NCBI GenBank assembly: GCA_023410645.1
Contig: JAEYPQ010000007.1
Span: forward strand, 62,001 to 126,000
Reading direction: 5' to 3'
Origin: Bacillota bacterium
Lineage (GTDB): Bacteria > Bacillota > Clostridia > TANB77 > CAG-465
Length of the DNA: 64,000 bases
Position 1 is the first letter of the stretch. Each line of letters begins with the position of its first letter. Below, piece by piece: positions 18,654 through 28,230 of this stretch. The notes beneath the pieces were generated by a model that was not told where the DNA came from, searched no databases, and saw only the letters and a list, made by a program, of their open reading frames with translations. A program made the translations under genes and the position numbers.

Positions 18654-19532
18654 TTAACGTCCATCACTTGATACAGATATATTTTGTGAAAATGTTTCTC
18701 CATTAACAGTATATCTTATATAATCAAGTGTAAAATATAGTCTTCCAACTGAATTGACTTTTGAGACTGCATCATATCCTTTATATGATAATGTAATTCT
18801 ATCATCGCTATTAGCAGGAATTATTTCACCTTGTATTGAATTAAAATTAATAGCGTAATTTTGATAGTTTTTGTCTTTCAAATTTCCTCTTATTTCTAAT
18901 ACTTTTATATCCGAATTAGTTAAATTTCTTATTCTCACTATAGGTCCATAACCTAAATCAGCAACACCCATATATTCTAATCTGTTATCCGCAAACTTGT
19001 ATTTACTACCAGCACTAGTTATAAAGCAAGCTGCAATAACAAAGATAAATATAAACACAATCATCTTTTTTATTGATTTCATTTGAGTAGGGTTGGAATT
19101 TTCATTAAATAATTTTTCACTTGATATTTTGGGTAAGTTATCTTTATCTCGTATATCATTCAGAATTATATTCAACTTTTCATGAAACTCGTCTGCATCT
19201 CCTTTAGACATATTAAAATTGACGTATTCACTATTTAATATTTTAAATTGAACAGAATTTCTATTCTTTTGAATTTCATCTTTATATATATCTTTAAACT
19301 GTATTACTTTAATTTTTGAGCCAAAATTTATGTTGTGAGCCATAAATATTATTCTATAATTTGTTAAAAATACTTTTCCACCTTTACCATTACAATTTGC
19401 TGTAAATGAAGTTATTTCATATTCATCATGTTCTAACCCTCCAAGGACTATATCCTTACTAATTTCTTTAATAATTTTTATTAATACTATAAGTATAATA
19501 ATTAATACACCACTTATTATAACTACTTCCAT
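18654..19532 (-). CDS. Membrane protein with GRAM/PH-like domain
   Basis: 292 aa. An N-terminal TM (residues 4-22) is followed by a PH-like region (about 30-130) with GKVFLTNYRIIFMA, the pattern of bacterial GRAM domains. A second TM lies at about 158-175. The C-terminal ~115 residues are an extracellular-type beta domain (IVRIRNLTNSDIKVLEIRG). The start follows GGAAAGGAAGGATAAT. It lies downstream of the macro-domain fragment. Function unknown; membrane sensing is a guess. Confidence 0.7.
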   Translation of the reverse strand: MEVVIISGVLIIILIVLIKIIKEISKDIVLGGLEHDEYEITSFTANCNGKGGKVFLTNYRIIFMAHNINFGSKIKVIQFKDIYKDEIQKNRNSVQFKILNSEYVNFNMSKGDADEFHEKLNIILNDIRDKDNLPKISSEKLFNENSNPTQMKSIKKMIVFIFIFVIAACFITSAGSKYKFADNRLEYMGVADLGYGPIVRIRNLTNSDIKVLEIRGNLKDKNYQNYAINFNSIQGEIIPANSDDRITLSYKGYDAVSKVNSVGRLYFTLDYIRYTVNGETFSQNISVSSDGR

Positions 19533-19583
19533 ATTATCCTTCCTTTCCTTTTATATTATTTTTTGCATTTTAAGTAAACAACT

Positions 19584-19892
19584 TTAAATATATCTCATAC
19601 AACTCATATAGCAATTCTTTAATATGTTAGCTTGTCCATAAACGTTTGAATTATATACTGGTCCAATAGTATGTATTATTTTATCGCATCTTAGGTTATA
19701 AGAATTGGTAATTTTAGATTCATCTTCTTTACAACCATTTAGATTCCTACATGCTGTGATTAACTTTGGACCAGCTTTATTATAAATTATACCATCTACC
19801 CCGCCTCCACCTAGCAAAGTCTTATTAGCAAAGTTTACAATCATATCTACATCTAATTCTGTGATATATTCATTTAACACAGTCATAAACAT
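19584..19892 (-). pseudogene. Truncated macro-domain protein
   Basis: 102 aa matching only the first half of a macro domain (normal size ~170). The ADP-ribose-binding start is visible as MIVNFANKTLLGGGGVDGII, followed by IHTIGPVY. It stops right after the helix ILKNCYMSCMRYI, so the second half (the usual ISTGVYGYP-type loop) is missing. No continuation is seen in the following sequence in any frame. Probably inactive. It is 18 bases from the GIY-YIG gene. Confidence 0.75.
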
Positions 19893-19910
19893 TATCTTTT
19901 ATATCCTTTG

Positions 19911-20747
19911 TTATGTTTCTCTATATACTTCGTTTAGAGTTTTTCCATTCTTATCTTTCCAATAATTCCAACCATTAACTTGTGATCCTAATATAAAACT
20001 AGCAGCAGCTGATGGAGACTTAAAAATATAATCATTTTTAAAAGTATTATTTTCATCTAACACTCCATCATTTAATAATTTTTCCCTAAGTATCTTTACT
20101 TCATTTCTTAAACTATTAGAAACATCATTTGATATAGTTGACCCTTCAAGTACAACTAATCCCTCATCTGTTAATTTAGCCTTTGATGTCGCAGATTTAG
20201 TATTAATATAAAATGTATTATTATCATCTATACTATCATCAACAATCTTGTTGAAGATCTTGTATCCAATTACACCAGATAGTTTAGTAAATCCTTCTAT
20301 AAAACCAATTGCAGTATCCTCACCATTAAGAGAAATTGTATCTTTAGTAGGTTCAACTTGATTCACAATATATCTTTTCGCATCTTTTGCTCTATTATAT
20401 AATGTATTTTCTAAATATCCTATTATTGCTTTGTCAAACTTATTTGATGTAGATATATACGCTAAACACTCATTCCAATAATCCTCATTTGGATTAAGAT
20501 GTTGCACTAACCTTTTATATACATCAATCGATTGCCCAACATATATACAATCCTTCCCATCTTGTTCCCCAGTCAAAATATATACACCAGGTGTTTGTAA
20601 CTCCTTAATTTCTTTGCTTTCTTTTAATTTAGTCCTAGGTATCTTGTATAATCTAGCAGATAGTAGTGGAAATTCACAAACCACCCTTCCTGTTACTTCA
20701 TCATCAATCATATAAACTTCTGCTCTTTTTCCAAAATTAACACTCAT
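19911..20747 (-). CDS. GIY-YIG nuclease with DUF4357 C-terminal domain
   Basis: 278 aa. Residues ~55-150 are a GIY-YIG-type nuclease domain (PGVYILTGEQDGKDCIYVGQS, then VYKRLVQH and an acidic E in GYLENTL). The last ~60 residues match DUF4357 (SPSAAASFILG, NGWNYWKDKNGKTL). Such proteins are widespread in mobile DNA and some are associated with DNA methylation systems. The start is ATG 20747, behind AAGGAGAGGAT; an ATG at 20771 lacks one. Divergent to the RHH gene at 20896. Confidence 0.85.
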   Translation of the reverse strand: MSVNFGKRAEVYMIDDEVTGRVVCEFPLLSARLYKIPRTKLKESKEIKELQTPGVYILTGEQDGKDCIYVGQSIDVYKRLVQHLNPNEDYWNECLAYISTSNKFDKAIIGYLENTLYNRAKDAKRYIVNQVEPTKDTISLNGEDTAIGFIEGFTKLSGVIGYKIFNKIVDDSIDDNNTFYINTKSATSKAKLTDEGLVVLEGSTISNDVSNSLRNEVKILREKLLNDGVLDENNTFKNDYIFKSPSAAASFILGSQVNGWNYWKDKNGKTLNEVYRET

Positions 20748-20814
20748 ATTTATATCCTCTCCTTTATACAATATATTTCATATTTGAAATTATATAACAG
20801 GAGTTTAGACAAGT

Positions 20815-20885
20815 CAATACTTTTTGTAATACTTTTTGTCTTACATACAAAATAATAAAAATATGTAATACTATATGTATCACAT
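20815..20885. promoter_or_regulatory. Repeated operator-like sites between divergent genes
   Basis: AATACTTTTTGT occurs twice in tandem and AATACTATATGT once more downstream, between the GIY-YIG gene and the ribbon-helix-helix gene. Autoregulation by the RHH protein is inferred. Confidence 0.45.
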
Positions 20886-20895
20886 GGAGGTTAAT

Positions 20896-21075
20896 ATGAA
20901 AAGATTTAAAATACCATCTACCCCTAAAACATCAACTAAAACCATACGTTTTCCAGACGAAGTTATAGAAAATATAGAATCTAAAATTAAAGGAACTGAT
21001 TGTAGCTTTAGTAAATTTGTAATAGAAGCTTGTAAGACAGTGCTTGAAGATTTAGATGATGACTCAAATAATTAA
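20896..21075 (+). CDS. Ribbon-helix-helix-type DNA-binding protein
   Basis: 59 aa. TKTIRFPDEVIENIESKIKG followed by CSFSKFVIEACKTVL is the beta-strand plus two-helix pattern of Arc/MetJ-type repressors. The start at ATG 20896 is fixed by GGAGGTTAAT; an upstream ATG at 20875 has no ribosome binding site. It converges on the RecA-like gene with a 4-base overlap of their 3' ends. Likely an autoregulator of the local divergent promoters. Confidence 0.75.
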   Translation: MKRFKIPSTPKTSTKTIRFPDEVIENIESKIKGTDCSFSKFVIEACKTVLEDLDDDSNN

Positions 21076-22001
21076 ACAGTTAAGTCTATATATTTGCAAT
21101 ATTGGTTTGACCAGTATAAAGTTGCTTTCTTGACATTTGATTTAGAAATTATTTTAAATGTCACTTTTTCTACATTAACGTTAACTTTATTTTTCTTATT
21201 GCTTTTTATATATATTTTTACATCAACATCGTTATGTACATGACCATTATAATCGCTGACTTCATTATTCTCTACACATAGATTAGTCAACATGATTGGA
21301 ATATTATATATTACAGCTATCTTTTTTACTTCACCTAGTATTTCTTCTTTATTGGAATAAATGTAATTAGATAATCTATCTATAACTAACATTCTTACAT
21401 TATCATCAACTATAAGACTTTTAATTAAGCTATATAAGTTTTCAAAATGATACAATTCATTAACAGAAATAATTATTGGATAGTTATAAACACTACATAC
21501 TAAATTTTGAGTAGATACTCTTCTTATATCCACACCATCCACTCTGTTACAAATAACTGCAGGAACAAGTTCAGCATACATTGATACATTAGAAATCACA
21601 TTACCTATAAAATTATATGTATTCTCATCATTTCTTTCTGATACAACTTCTATAACAGTTCCTTGCTCTAATCCACCATTTAACATATTATCTATCCTAT
21701 CAATATATGTGCCTATGAAACTATCTGGCTTTATAACTGTATTCATTAAATAATTTATGGCAACATTAACCGAACGTCTGAAATCTTTTAACTTCAGCTT
21801 ATTGAAAATTTCTATGTCAGATACATATCCTTTAAAGAAAAAGTCATCAGTCAACATTTTATATTCATAAGACTCCTTCCCATACATTGATTTTATAACG
21901 TATCTTAATTCTTTTATCCACGATAATCTCTCTTTTATTGTAGAATCATTAATCAAAAAACTATTACCTTTCTTTATAATATCTAAAACTTTTTCTTCCA
22001 T
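21072..22001 (-). CDS. RecA/RadB-like protein lacking the Walker A lysine
   Basis: 309 aa. From about residue 100 the sequence follows the RecA/KaiC core: YIDRIDNMLNGGLEQGTVIEVV, then where GPPGSGKT is expected it reads SERNDENTYNFI, and a Walker B-like strand VRMLVIDRL is kept. The N-terminal ~95 residues are helical. It is therefore probably not an ATPase of the usual kind. It overlaps the upstream 22004 gene by translational coupling. I chose ATG 22001, 7 bases after GGAGAG. Function unknown. Confidence 0.55.
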   Translation of the reverse strand: MEEKVLDIIKKGNSFLINDSTIKERLSWIKELRYVIKSMYGKESYEYKMLTDDFFFKGYVSDIEIFNKLKLKDFRRSVNVAINYLMNTVIKPDSFIGTYIDRIDNMLNGGLEQGTVIEVVSERNDENTYNFIGNVISNVSMYAELVPAVICNRVDGVDIRRVSTQNLVCSVYNYPIIISVNELYHFENLYSLIKSLIVDDNVRMLVIDRLSNYIYSNKEEILGEVKKIAVIYNIPIMLTNLCVENNEVSDYNGHVHNDVDVKIYIKSNKKNKVNVNVEKVTFKIISKSNVKKATLYWSNQYCKYIDLTV

Positions 22002-22003
22002 AA

Positions 22004-22399
22004 TCATACTCTCCTAATTTTATATAAGTATTCGCTTAACTGTTTTTTACCAGTTTCTCTTTTATACTCATACATTGCATAATGAAACAACTTGTCCCAA
22101 TAATATGAAGGTTCTAATTCAATATCAAATACAGCACCATCCAGATGTATAGATATACCTGTTATGTAATAGTATATTTTGCCTCTAGACTTTATATCAT
22201 CAAAGGATATGAACATATAATTATTAGTTTCAATATGTAGTATAAATAACATATTACCGGTTATATAAAGTTCACAATTTTTAAATATGTTAAGTTTAGA
22301 ATCAATGCCATACTTTACTTGTTGAATCGAAGCTTTTACTTTTAATATTACATCTTCAGTCAGTAACATAGGATGTAATCGTAAAATATTTTTATTCAA
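22004..22399 (-). CDS. Hypothetical protein, partner of the RecA-like gene
   Basis: 131 aa soluble protein, beta-rich (NMLFILHIETNNYMFISFDD), with a helical basic C-terminus (MYEYKRETGKKQLSEYLYKIRRV). I recognise no family. It immediately precedes the RecA-like gene in the same direction, so the two probably act together. A strong GGGGGTGATTTC precedes the start. Confidence 0.6.
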   Translation of the reverse strand: MNKNILRLHPMLLTEDVILKVKASIQQVKYGIDSKLNIFKNCELYITGNMLFILHIETNNYMFISFDDIKSRGKIYYYITGISIHLDGAVFDIELEPSYYWDKLFHYAMYEYKRETGKKQLSEYLYKIRRV

Positions 22400-22538
22400 G
22401 AAATCACCCCCTATATTATTCTATCACACTTAATAAAAAAATGTTCACTCAGCTCAATTAAAATGATGCAACCATTGGTATCACTTTATTACATGAATTT
22501 CAATAATATAAAATAAATCATGGAGTGGTTTAATATTA

Positions 22539-22688
22539 ATGAATACTCTTAAATTCAATTGTTTTTTGGGGATAAAAAATATAGTTGATAAAATTGCAGA
22601 TGCTTTACAAAAAATAGATTTTAACTCAAATATCAAAAAAAGAATGAGCTCTGTAAATTACAGAATTCATTCCTTAAATAATTTATAA
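22539..22688 (+). CDS. Possible 49-aa protein
   Basis: A short frame opening 12 bases after GGAGTGG and encoding a basic peptide (MNTLKFNCFLGIKNIVDKIA at the start). It is the only candidate in the 350-base gap between the 22004 gene and the HNH gene. No homology recognised; could be chance. Confidence 0.3.
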   Translation: MNTLKFNCFLGIKNIVDKIADALQKIDFNSNIKKRMSSVNYRIHSLNNL

Positions 22689-22748
22689 TAAGATGTCCAA
22701 TATTTTTTCACTTTAAATACTTAATAATAAGTATTTTTTATTTTAAAA

Positions 22749-24155
22749 TTATTCTTCATCTATTTTATAATATTGTTCTATGGTTTTTATATCTATTAAC
22801 AAACCTTTTCTTTCTAATAAATCTTTCCTTTTATTAAATAAATAATTTATTACCTTTATTCTTTCTCTATCAGTTCCATTATGTATTAATCTATGACATG
22901 AAGGGCACAAACTAATATAATTTTCTATGACTTCTATGGTTCTTTCATAATTGTTTGAAAACTCTCTTGGTATAAAATGATGAACTTCTAAATAATTTCT
23001 ATTAGTATCTTTACTTGTAAAGTATTTACACATATTTATTTCTTCTAATTCACATTTATAATTTGTTCTCTCCTTAGCTTGCTTTTTTAATATAGTACTT
23101 ATTCTTCTTATTTTTTCTACACTAAGCGCAGTAGTATCATCTAATTTTTCTACTTCTTCTAATTCTTCTTTAGTTTTTATTAAATCTTCTTTATTAGAAT
23201 CAAAATCCAAATAATCAATTTCAAATATTTCAAAATATATAACTTCAAAAACAGATTTAAAAGATTTATTTCCATAAATAAATTGTCTTATTTTTCCTTC
23301 ATCTATCGATTCTATCTCTTTATAAGAGTCAATTAAAACATCTACAAAAGCATTAAAATCAACTACTTCTGAATTTAGAACCTTATTAACTAAGTATAAA
23401 ATCTTGGCATTTGTTCTTAACATTTCTTTATCATAGACTCCGCCAGGTTTATACTTCATTGATAATATACAATTATATTTTTTATTTTCCTTGTTTTGCT
23501 TTATATAATCATATAATTTTTCTTTTTCTTCTTTTGTTGAAGATAAATATATATTTAAAAAATCATACTCTTTATAAATTTTGTAAAAAGAATCTAAATA
23601 TGTATAATCATAATCAAAAATTTTTGCTAAATTCCTATGATTCTTTGTTTCCAATAAAAATTTTTTTATTAGGAATATAAATTTTTCCTCTTCTAAGCCC
23701 GATGCTATGATTTTTTCAAAAACTTTTTTTGCTTCTTCAAAAGGATAACAACTTGTATTTTCAAATGTAGAGTTACTTATTAATAAAAATATAATTAACC
23801 ATTTCTCTTCTTTAGAAAAATTATACTTAGAATCTGATAAACTTTCTATAACTTTACCCTTTTCAGTAGTATAATAAACCCTTTCATTTTTATAAAAGAA
23901 TTTTGTATTTATCATATTTACAACATATTGTTTGTATTTGTCCTGACCATTCTTTTCATATTTTTCCCATAATTCACGATCTATACCATCAATTTCTTTG
24001 AATATATGATAATCTTTTTCAAATGTTTTTAAATATCTATAATTTGTACTTAGAAATCCAAACATTTTACCATAATTTTCTTTTCCTGTTTTTCTATATT
24101 TTTCAAAAGCATCTTTATCTTCAGACATTTTTTTATATAATTCTAGTAATTTCAA
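22749..24155 (-). CDS. HNH-family restriction endonuclease
   Basis: 468 aa. The last ~100 residues carry a ββα-metal HNH nuclease: CELEEINMC, then LEVHHFIPREFS and LCPSCHRLIHNG with the usual Asn/His spacing. The long N-terminal part is helical and lysine-rich with no known domain that I recognise, probably target recognition. It is the last gene of an operon with two adenine methylases and a small regulator, so restriction is the likely role. Start TTG 24155 is chosen because AGAGGTGA lies at good distance; GTG 24164 overlaps that site. Confidence 0.85.
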   Translation of the reverse strand: MKLLELYKKMSEDKDAFEKYRKTGKENYGKMFGFLSTNYRYLKTFEKDYHIFKEIDGIDRELWEKYEKNGQDKYKQYVVNMINTKFFYKNERVYYTTEKGKVIESLSDSKYNFSKEEKWLIIFLLISNSTFENTSCYPFEEAKKVFEKIIASGLEEEKFIFLIKKFLLETKNHRNLAKIFDYDYTYLDSFYKIYKEYDFLNIYLSSTKEEKEKLYDYIKQNKENKKYNCILSMKYKPGGVYDKEMLRTNAKILYLVNKVLNSEVVDFNAFVDVLIDSYKEIESIDEGKIRQFIYGNKSFKSVFEVIYFEIFEIDYLDFDSNKEDLIKTKEELEEVEKLDDTTALSVEKIRRISTILKKQAKERTNYKCELEEINMCKYFTSKDTNRNYLEVHHFIPREFSNNYERTIEVIENYISLCPSCHRLIHNGTDRERIKVINYLFNKRKDLLERKGLLIDIKTIEQYYKIDEE

Positions 24156-24237
24156 ATAAATCACCTCTTTTTTTAAAATTATATCATCTTTTTTTCATAA
24201 AAAAAAGATATAAGTTCCAAACTTATACCATTTTCAA

Positions 24238-25257
24238 TTATTTTTTTATTTTACAGATAAAAATTCTTTCTAAATGCTTTTTAAAATCAGTTTTTCCAGA
24301 ATTAAAAAATTTGTAATTTTGCTCATAAACAATAGTTTCTCCTTTACTTTCTAATATTTCCATCATATCTTCATAAGTTATAGTATTAATTGAAGATATA
24401 CTTTTTGCTTCATATGTGTTGTTATAAGAAACTATTATATATTTAGCATTAATATTTTCAATTAAATCTTTAAAAATATTTTTTGCATTTGATTTCCCAT
24501 ACTCGCTCATTATATTTTTTCTTTCCATCTTTCTTGCTTTATCAAAAACTTCAGGTTTCTCCCATTTAGCCACATTTTCTATCAAATGGTAAAAATTAGC
24601 ATACTGTCTAGCATTATAAGGTGGATCTAAATACATTACATCAACATTTATATTTTTTACTAAATTATTTGCATCTTGATTAAATATAAAAGATTTTCCA
24701 GTGTAATTTCCAATTTCAATAAAATGCATTTTAAAATCTTTATATTCAGGCTTTTTATTTAGAAAACTTTCATAATGTCCTACTGTATTTGCAATTTTAT
24801 CCATAGAATATATTAAACTAGTTATTAGAATATACTTTTCTCTATCATTTATAACTTCATTTCTATAAATTTCTTCTATATTTTCTCTTATATATCCTAT
24901 TTTCTTAGCATCACTATGTTCATAATAAGTATCACTAAAATTATAGGAAAAATAATTATCCTCTAAATCATTGGGTTCAATCTCATTGTACTTCACTATT
25001 ATATTTTTAATTTTTTCTTCTGAGAAGTCAGCTTTTGAAAACCATGCATTATATATAACAAAATTAGAGTACAATAAATCATTTACATAGATATCTTTTC
25101 CTTTATTAAAAAAATATTCAGCTACAACACCCGTTCCCGAAAATACATCTCCAAAACTTTTAAATTGTATATTTTCTTTTTGCATACATTCAGATATAAA
25201 TTCTAATAATTTTGTTTTATTCCCAATATATCTTCTGTTATTAATCTTTAAAGTCAT
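24238..25257 (-). CDS. D12-class N6-adenine DNA methyltransferase
   Basis: 339 aa modification enzyme. RRYIGNKTKLLEFI opens the family's first motif, FGDVFSGTGVVAEYF is the SAM-binding motif I, and VMYLDPPYNARQYA is catalytic motif IV (DPPY). It lies 3 bases after the second methylase gene and upstream of the HNH nuclease. Two different adenine methylases with one nuclease suggest a non-palindromic recognition site with one enzyme per strand. The sequence itself does not reveal the site. Confidence 0.92.
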   Translation of the reverse strand: MTLKINNRRYIGNKTKLLEFISECMQKENIQFKSFGDVFSGTGVVAEYFFNKGKDIYVNDLLYSNFVIYNAWFSKADFSEEKIKNIIVKYNEIEPNDLEDNYFSYNFSDTYYEHSDAKKIGYIRENIEEIYRNEVINDREKYILITSLIYSMDKIANTVGHYESFLNKKPEYKDFKMHFIEIGNYTGKSFIFNQDANNLVKNINVDVMYLDPPYNARQYANFYHLIENVAKWEKPEVFDKARKMERKNIMSEYGKSNAKNIFKDLIENINAKYIIVSYNNTYEAKSISSINTITYEDMMEILESKGETIVYEQNYKFFNSGKTDFKKHLERIFICKIKK

Positions 25258-25260
25258 TTC

Positions 25261-26215
25261 TTAATCCCCCACTCTATAATTAGTAACTAAAATTTCTCGT
25301 TCTAAACAATCCCTATTCTTTTTATTATAACTAGCAGATTTGTAATTATATTTTATATCATGCAAATAATATTTATCTTTATTCTTATTTAACCATGAAA
25401 TTAATATTTCATTTTTTATTTTAGAATCTTTTTTTTCTAAAACATTTGATAATGCAAATTTTATCTTTTTTTTATCTAAAAAGTCTAACAACTCCAATAA
25501 TTTTCTTTCTTCTTTTTCACTCCATCCACAATTTTCGTTATAAACTGCTTTTGTTATCAAATATGGTGGATCTACATAAACAAAATCTACATTTTCAAAG
25601 AAATCAATATCAATTTTGTTGAAATCTTTAGTTAAAAATGAAATATTTTTATTATTACATGAATCAATATATTTTTTCAATTTTTCTCTATTATTTTTAT
25701 TCATATCAGTTTTCCCAACAGGTAAATTAAATTCACCTTTTGAATTAAATCTAATATCATTATTGAAACTATACATTATTAAAATATATAATATAAGATT
25801 CGCTTTGTTAGAATTTTTATCTTTTATACTATTATAATCTTTTTTTAATTTTTCATATCCTTGCTTATTATAATTTTTTAACCCGATTATTTCCATCTAT
25901 GTATTCTTTATAACTTGAATAACCAAATTTATATGAATTTGATAAATTATACCCCTCTATTATTTTATCTATTTTACATATTAATTTATCATATTCATTT
26001 AAAGAAAGAAAATTAAGCAAATTTATAACTTTATCATTTTTATCAATTGCTATAACTTTATTAGCTATTATATTTATAGCAATTGTAGCGCCTCCTGTAA
26101 AAAGATCCACACAAACATTTACTTTTTTAGGAAAAAGTTTTATAAATTGTGGTAATAATCTATATTTGTTGCCAGTATAATTTATAGGAGATTTATATAC
26201 TTGTTTTACACACAT
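25261..26215 (-). pseudogene. Dam-type adenine methyltransferase, frameshifted
   Basis: The first frame (26215-25868, 115 codons) holds NYTGNKYRLLPQFIKLFPK and the SAM motif VDLFTGGATIA. It stops after YIDGNNRVKKL. The second frame (25896-25261) continues with NYNKQGYEKLKKDYNSI and the catalytic VDFVYVDPPYL. Removing one A from the A6 tract near 25880 joins them into a normal ~300 aa Dam-type enzyme reading NNRVKNYNKQGY. If the break is real, one strand of the target may be left unmodified unless the nuclease is also inactive or slippage restores some product. Confidence 0.85.
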
Positions 26216-26217
26216 TT

Positions 26218-26427
26218 TCAGTTCCTCCTTATATTTTTGAATTCTATTACTTCTTCTATGTTACAATCAAAATATTGGCAAATTTTTTCAATTACAGACA
26301 TTGCCACATACTTATTACTATTTAATTTTGCCATGGTTGCTGAAGATAATTTTAAATCTGATTTGATTTTGCTTTTTGATACATCTTCATCAATAAGTTT
26401 TTTTTGAAACTTCTTATATGATACCAT
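26218..26427 (-). CDS. XRE-type control protein of the R-M operon
   Basis: 69 aa Cro/CI-like helix-turn-helix (SKSKIKSDLKLSSATMAKLN, then MSVIEKICQYFDCNIEEVI). First gene of the operon, 2 bases ahead of the Dam-type methylase, behind AAAGGAGG. Such C proteins delay nuclease expression until methylation is complete; that role is inferred from position. Confidence 0.8.
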   Translation of the reverse strand: MVSYKKFQKKLIDEDVSKSKIKSDLKLSSATMAKLNSNKYVAMSVIEKICQYFDCNIEEVIEFKNIRRN

Positions 26428-26604
26428 TTTTCCTCCTTTAACAAATTAAATTTTTATTTAAAATAACATATGTATATTATATTATAAAAATTATTATTTG
26501 TAAACAAAAATTTATATTTATTTTATTAAATATAAATTTTATTAATAATAAGTACAAGTATACTAATAATATAAACAAATTAAATTAAGTTTTAATAAAA
26601 AATA
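26428..26604. other. Gene-free AT-rich segment upstream of the R-M operon
   Basis: Together with the sites up to 26914 this is a 487-base stretch without a gene. This first part is nearly pure A/T, with an inverted repeat around 26505-26545 (AAATTTATATTTA type), and should contain the promoter for the operon. I see no ORF. Confidence 0.5.
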
Positions 26605-26661
26605 CAAATACTGCAATAATAATTATATAAATAAGTTATATAATTATTATTGCAGTATTTG
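26605..26661. repeat. 25-bp perfect inverted repeat at the right end of element 1
   Basis: Arms 26605-26629 and 26637-26661 are exact complements with a 7-base loop. The outer part of each arm contains ACTGCAAT/ATTGCAGT, i.e. the arm-site core of this element, so integrase or excisionase binding is likely. Confidence 0.8.
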
Positions 26662-26670
26662 TTGCAGTAC
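26649..26670. repeat. Right-arm integrase-type repeats of element 1
   Basis: ATTGCAGTA at 26649 and TTGCAGTAC at 26662 match the three left-end copies at 11597-11630. Confidence 0.7.
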
Positions 26671-26728
26671 TTTTGGGAATACATTACTGCCAATGCTATT
26701 ATCTATACAATAATAAGCACTAAATATT

Positions 26729-26743
26729 CTGTCACTCCGACCA
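26729..26743 (+). repeat. att junction of elements 1 and 2
   Basis: CTGTCACTCCGACCA, identical to the tRNA-Pro end at 11481-11495. Confidence 0.9.
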
Positions 26744-26745
26744 TA

Positions 26746-26772
26746 AAAAGCAAGTCTTTACGACTTGCTTTT
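26746..26772 (+). terminator. Terminator at the left end of element 2
   Basis: AAAAGCAAGTC pairs with GACTTGCTTTT around a 5-base loop, followed by T-rich sequence. It takes the position that the tRNA terminator has at 11500. Confidence 0.8.
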
Positions 26773-26843
26773 ATTTGTTTTAGCCTCTATTTCAACATTC
26801 TTTATTTTCTCTGACTTTCTCAAAATGTGTCAAAATTTATCCC

Positions 26844-26864
26844 ATTGCATTACTTATTGCATTA
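26844..26864. repeat. Left-arm repeats of element 2
   Basis: ATTGCATTA at 26844 and 26856; a related ATTGCATTC lies at 36700 near the right end. They differ by one base from the arm sites of element 1. Confidence 0.55.
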
Positions 26865-26913
26865 TTTTTAATATATATTCAGTAATTGAATGCAATTGTT
26901 GCATAATTATCTA

Positions 26914-28219
26914 TTAAAAATTAGAAATTGGTACATCAATTCTTGCTTTAGCTACACAAACATTATTTTTTACTATATAACATTCTACAAAATGTGGTCC
27001 CTCAAAACTTGTAGACTCTTTTTGATGATCATCATCAGTTCTATTAATTTGACCTCTGATTATATTCTTTCTCTCTGCTATTGTACCAATATTTCTTACT
27101 TTCCAATATATGTAATACGGAAAAGGCACTTCAATCTTTGATGAGATATAAAAATCTAATTTTTTATTTTTCCTCAAAGTAAGCCTATTTCTTAATATAA
27201 AACTTAGTAATTGTGATCTCCAACCATCTTGAGTTACATTACAATCAATTTCTAATGGATATCTTATATCAATAGGGAATTTATCCTCAATAAATTCTTC
27301 TGTATTATCATATTCAAAAACATAATTTCTCGCTTTTTGTTGGATACTACTATCTGGAAAGTCATTTCCGAATAGAGATTTTAATTTATCATTTACTCCA
27401 TCTGAATCTGTGGTAATGTCTTTAATACTCTCATATGCCTTTTTTGCTTTCTTTACAAACTTACCATTATCTGTATTATATACCTGCTGATTGCTTCCTA
27501 ATGCATACCAGTAGTTCTGCTCTTCATTTAAATCCTTAAGATATTTGAACAATTCTTTTATAATATCAAGATAATTACCATAGTCTGAATTATAAAAATC
27601 TTCATTTTCTTTAAAAAAGTTATATACAATTGTATCAATAAGAAGTCCGACCAAATTTAAATCCTTTGTTATTCTTCCACTTTCTTACTATATGACATAT
27701 ATTAATAAAGATCCCATTTGTAGTATTATTAAAATCTTTACTTTCATTTTGTTCTGGTAGTGGATCTGTTTTTTTCCATGACCCACCATCGTTTGTATCT
27801 GGATATTTAAATTTATTATCATCTTGTTTAAATGCTGGAACTAACTCAACTGTATAATTATTAAACTCTATTACAACTACTTGTCCATCTGCACTAAGCT
27901 TAGTTTTAGGATATCTATCAACTAAATATTTTTTAATTTCTTGAAGCAGCGCAGATTGTCCATTAGATTCATAAGTATCAAATCTTTTATATGTATCTTG
28001 TGGCAAATCGAAAATTAAATCTAAATCGCTAGAACCTTTTATAGCTGTATCCCTACCAACAGATCCAACTATATAACTATGTTCTTTAGTTTCTCCACTT
28101 ATATTATAATACACATTATTTAATTTTTTTGCTATTTCTCCAGCTGATGTTTCCATATCACTTCTATTATTTAATAATATGTCATTACAAAACTTTTTAA
28201 AATCATCTGACAGTCCCAT
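26914..28219 (-). pseudogene. CD-NTase with C-terminal sensor domain (CBASS), frameshifted
   Basis: The first frame (28219-27635, 194 codons) holds the nucleotidyltransferase core: GSVGRDTAIKGSSDLDLIF with G52-S53, D65 and D67, and a third acidic residue in VELVPAF (E125). It stops just after KGFKFG. The second frame, from about 27650 to 26914, continues with GLLIDTIVYNFF, the helical C-lobe and a beta-rich end (ISSKIEVPFPYYIYWKVRNIG, later GPHFVECYIV) like the AGS-C sensor domain. Skipping one C near 27647 joins them. The intact enzyme would make a cyclic oligonucleotide signal for the SLATT protein upstream. Confidence 0.88.
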
Positions 28220-28230
28220 ATTAACTCCTT

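Larger units (their letters stand above)
11496..26743. mobile_element. Element 1: integrative element in tRNA-Pro with R-M cargo
   Basis: 15.2 kb between two identical 15-base tRNA-Pro repeats. The left end has three ATTGCAGTAC arm-like sites and the right end has two matching TTGCAGTA sites, which fixes both boundaries. It contains int/xis, two replication-type proteins, an origin-like region, a serine recombinase and a restriction-modification operon. No relaxase or conjugation gene is seen, so it is either mobilised in trans or immobile. Three genes are broken (DUF6076-like, macro, one methylase). Confidence 0.88.
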
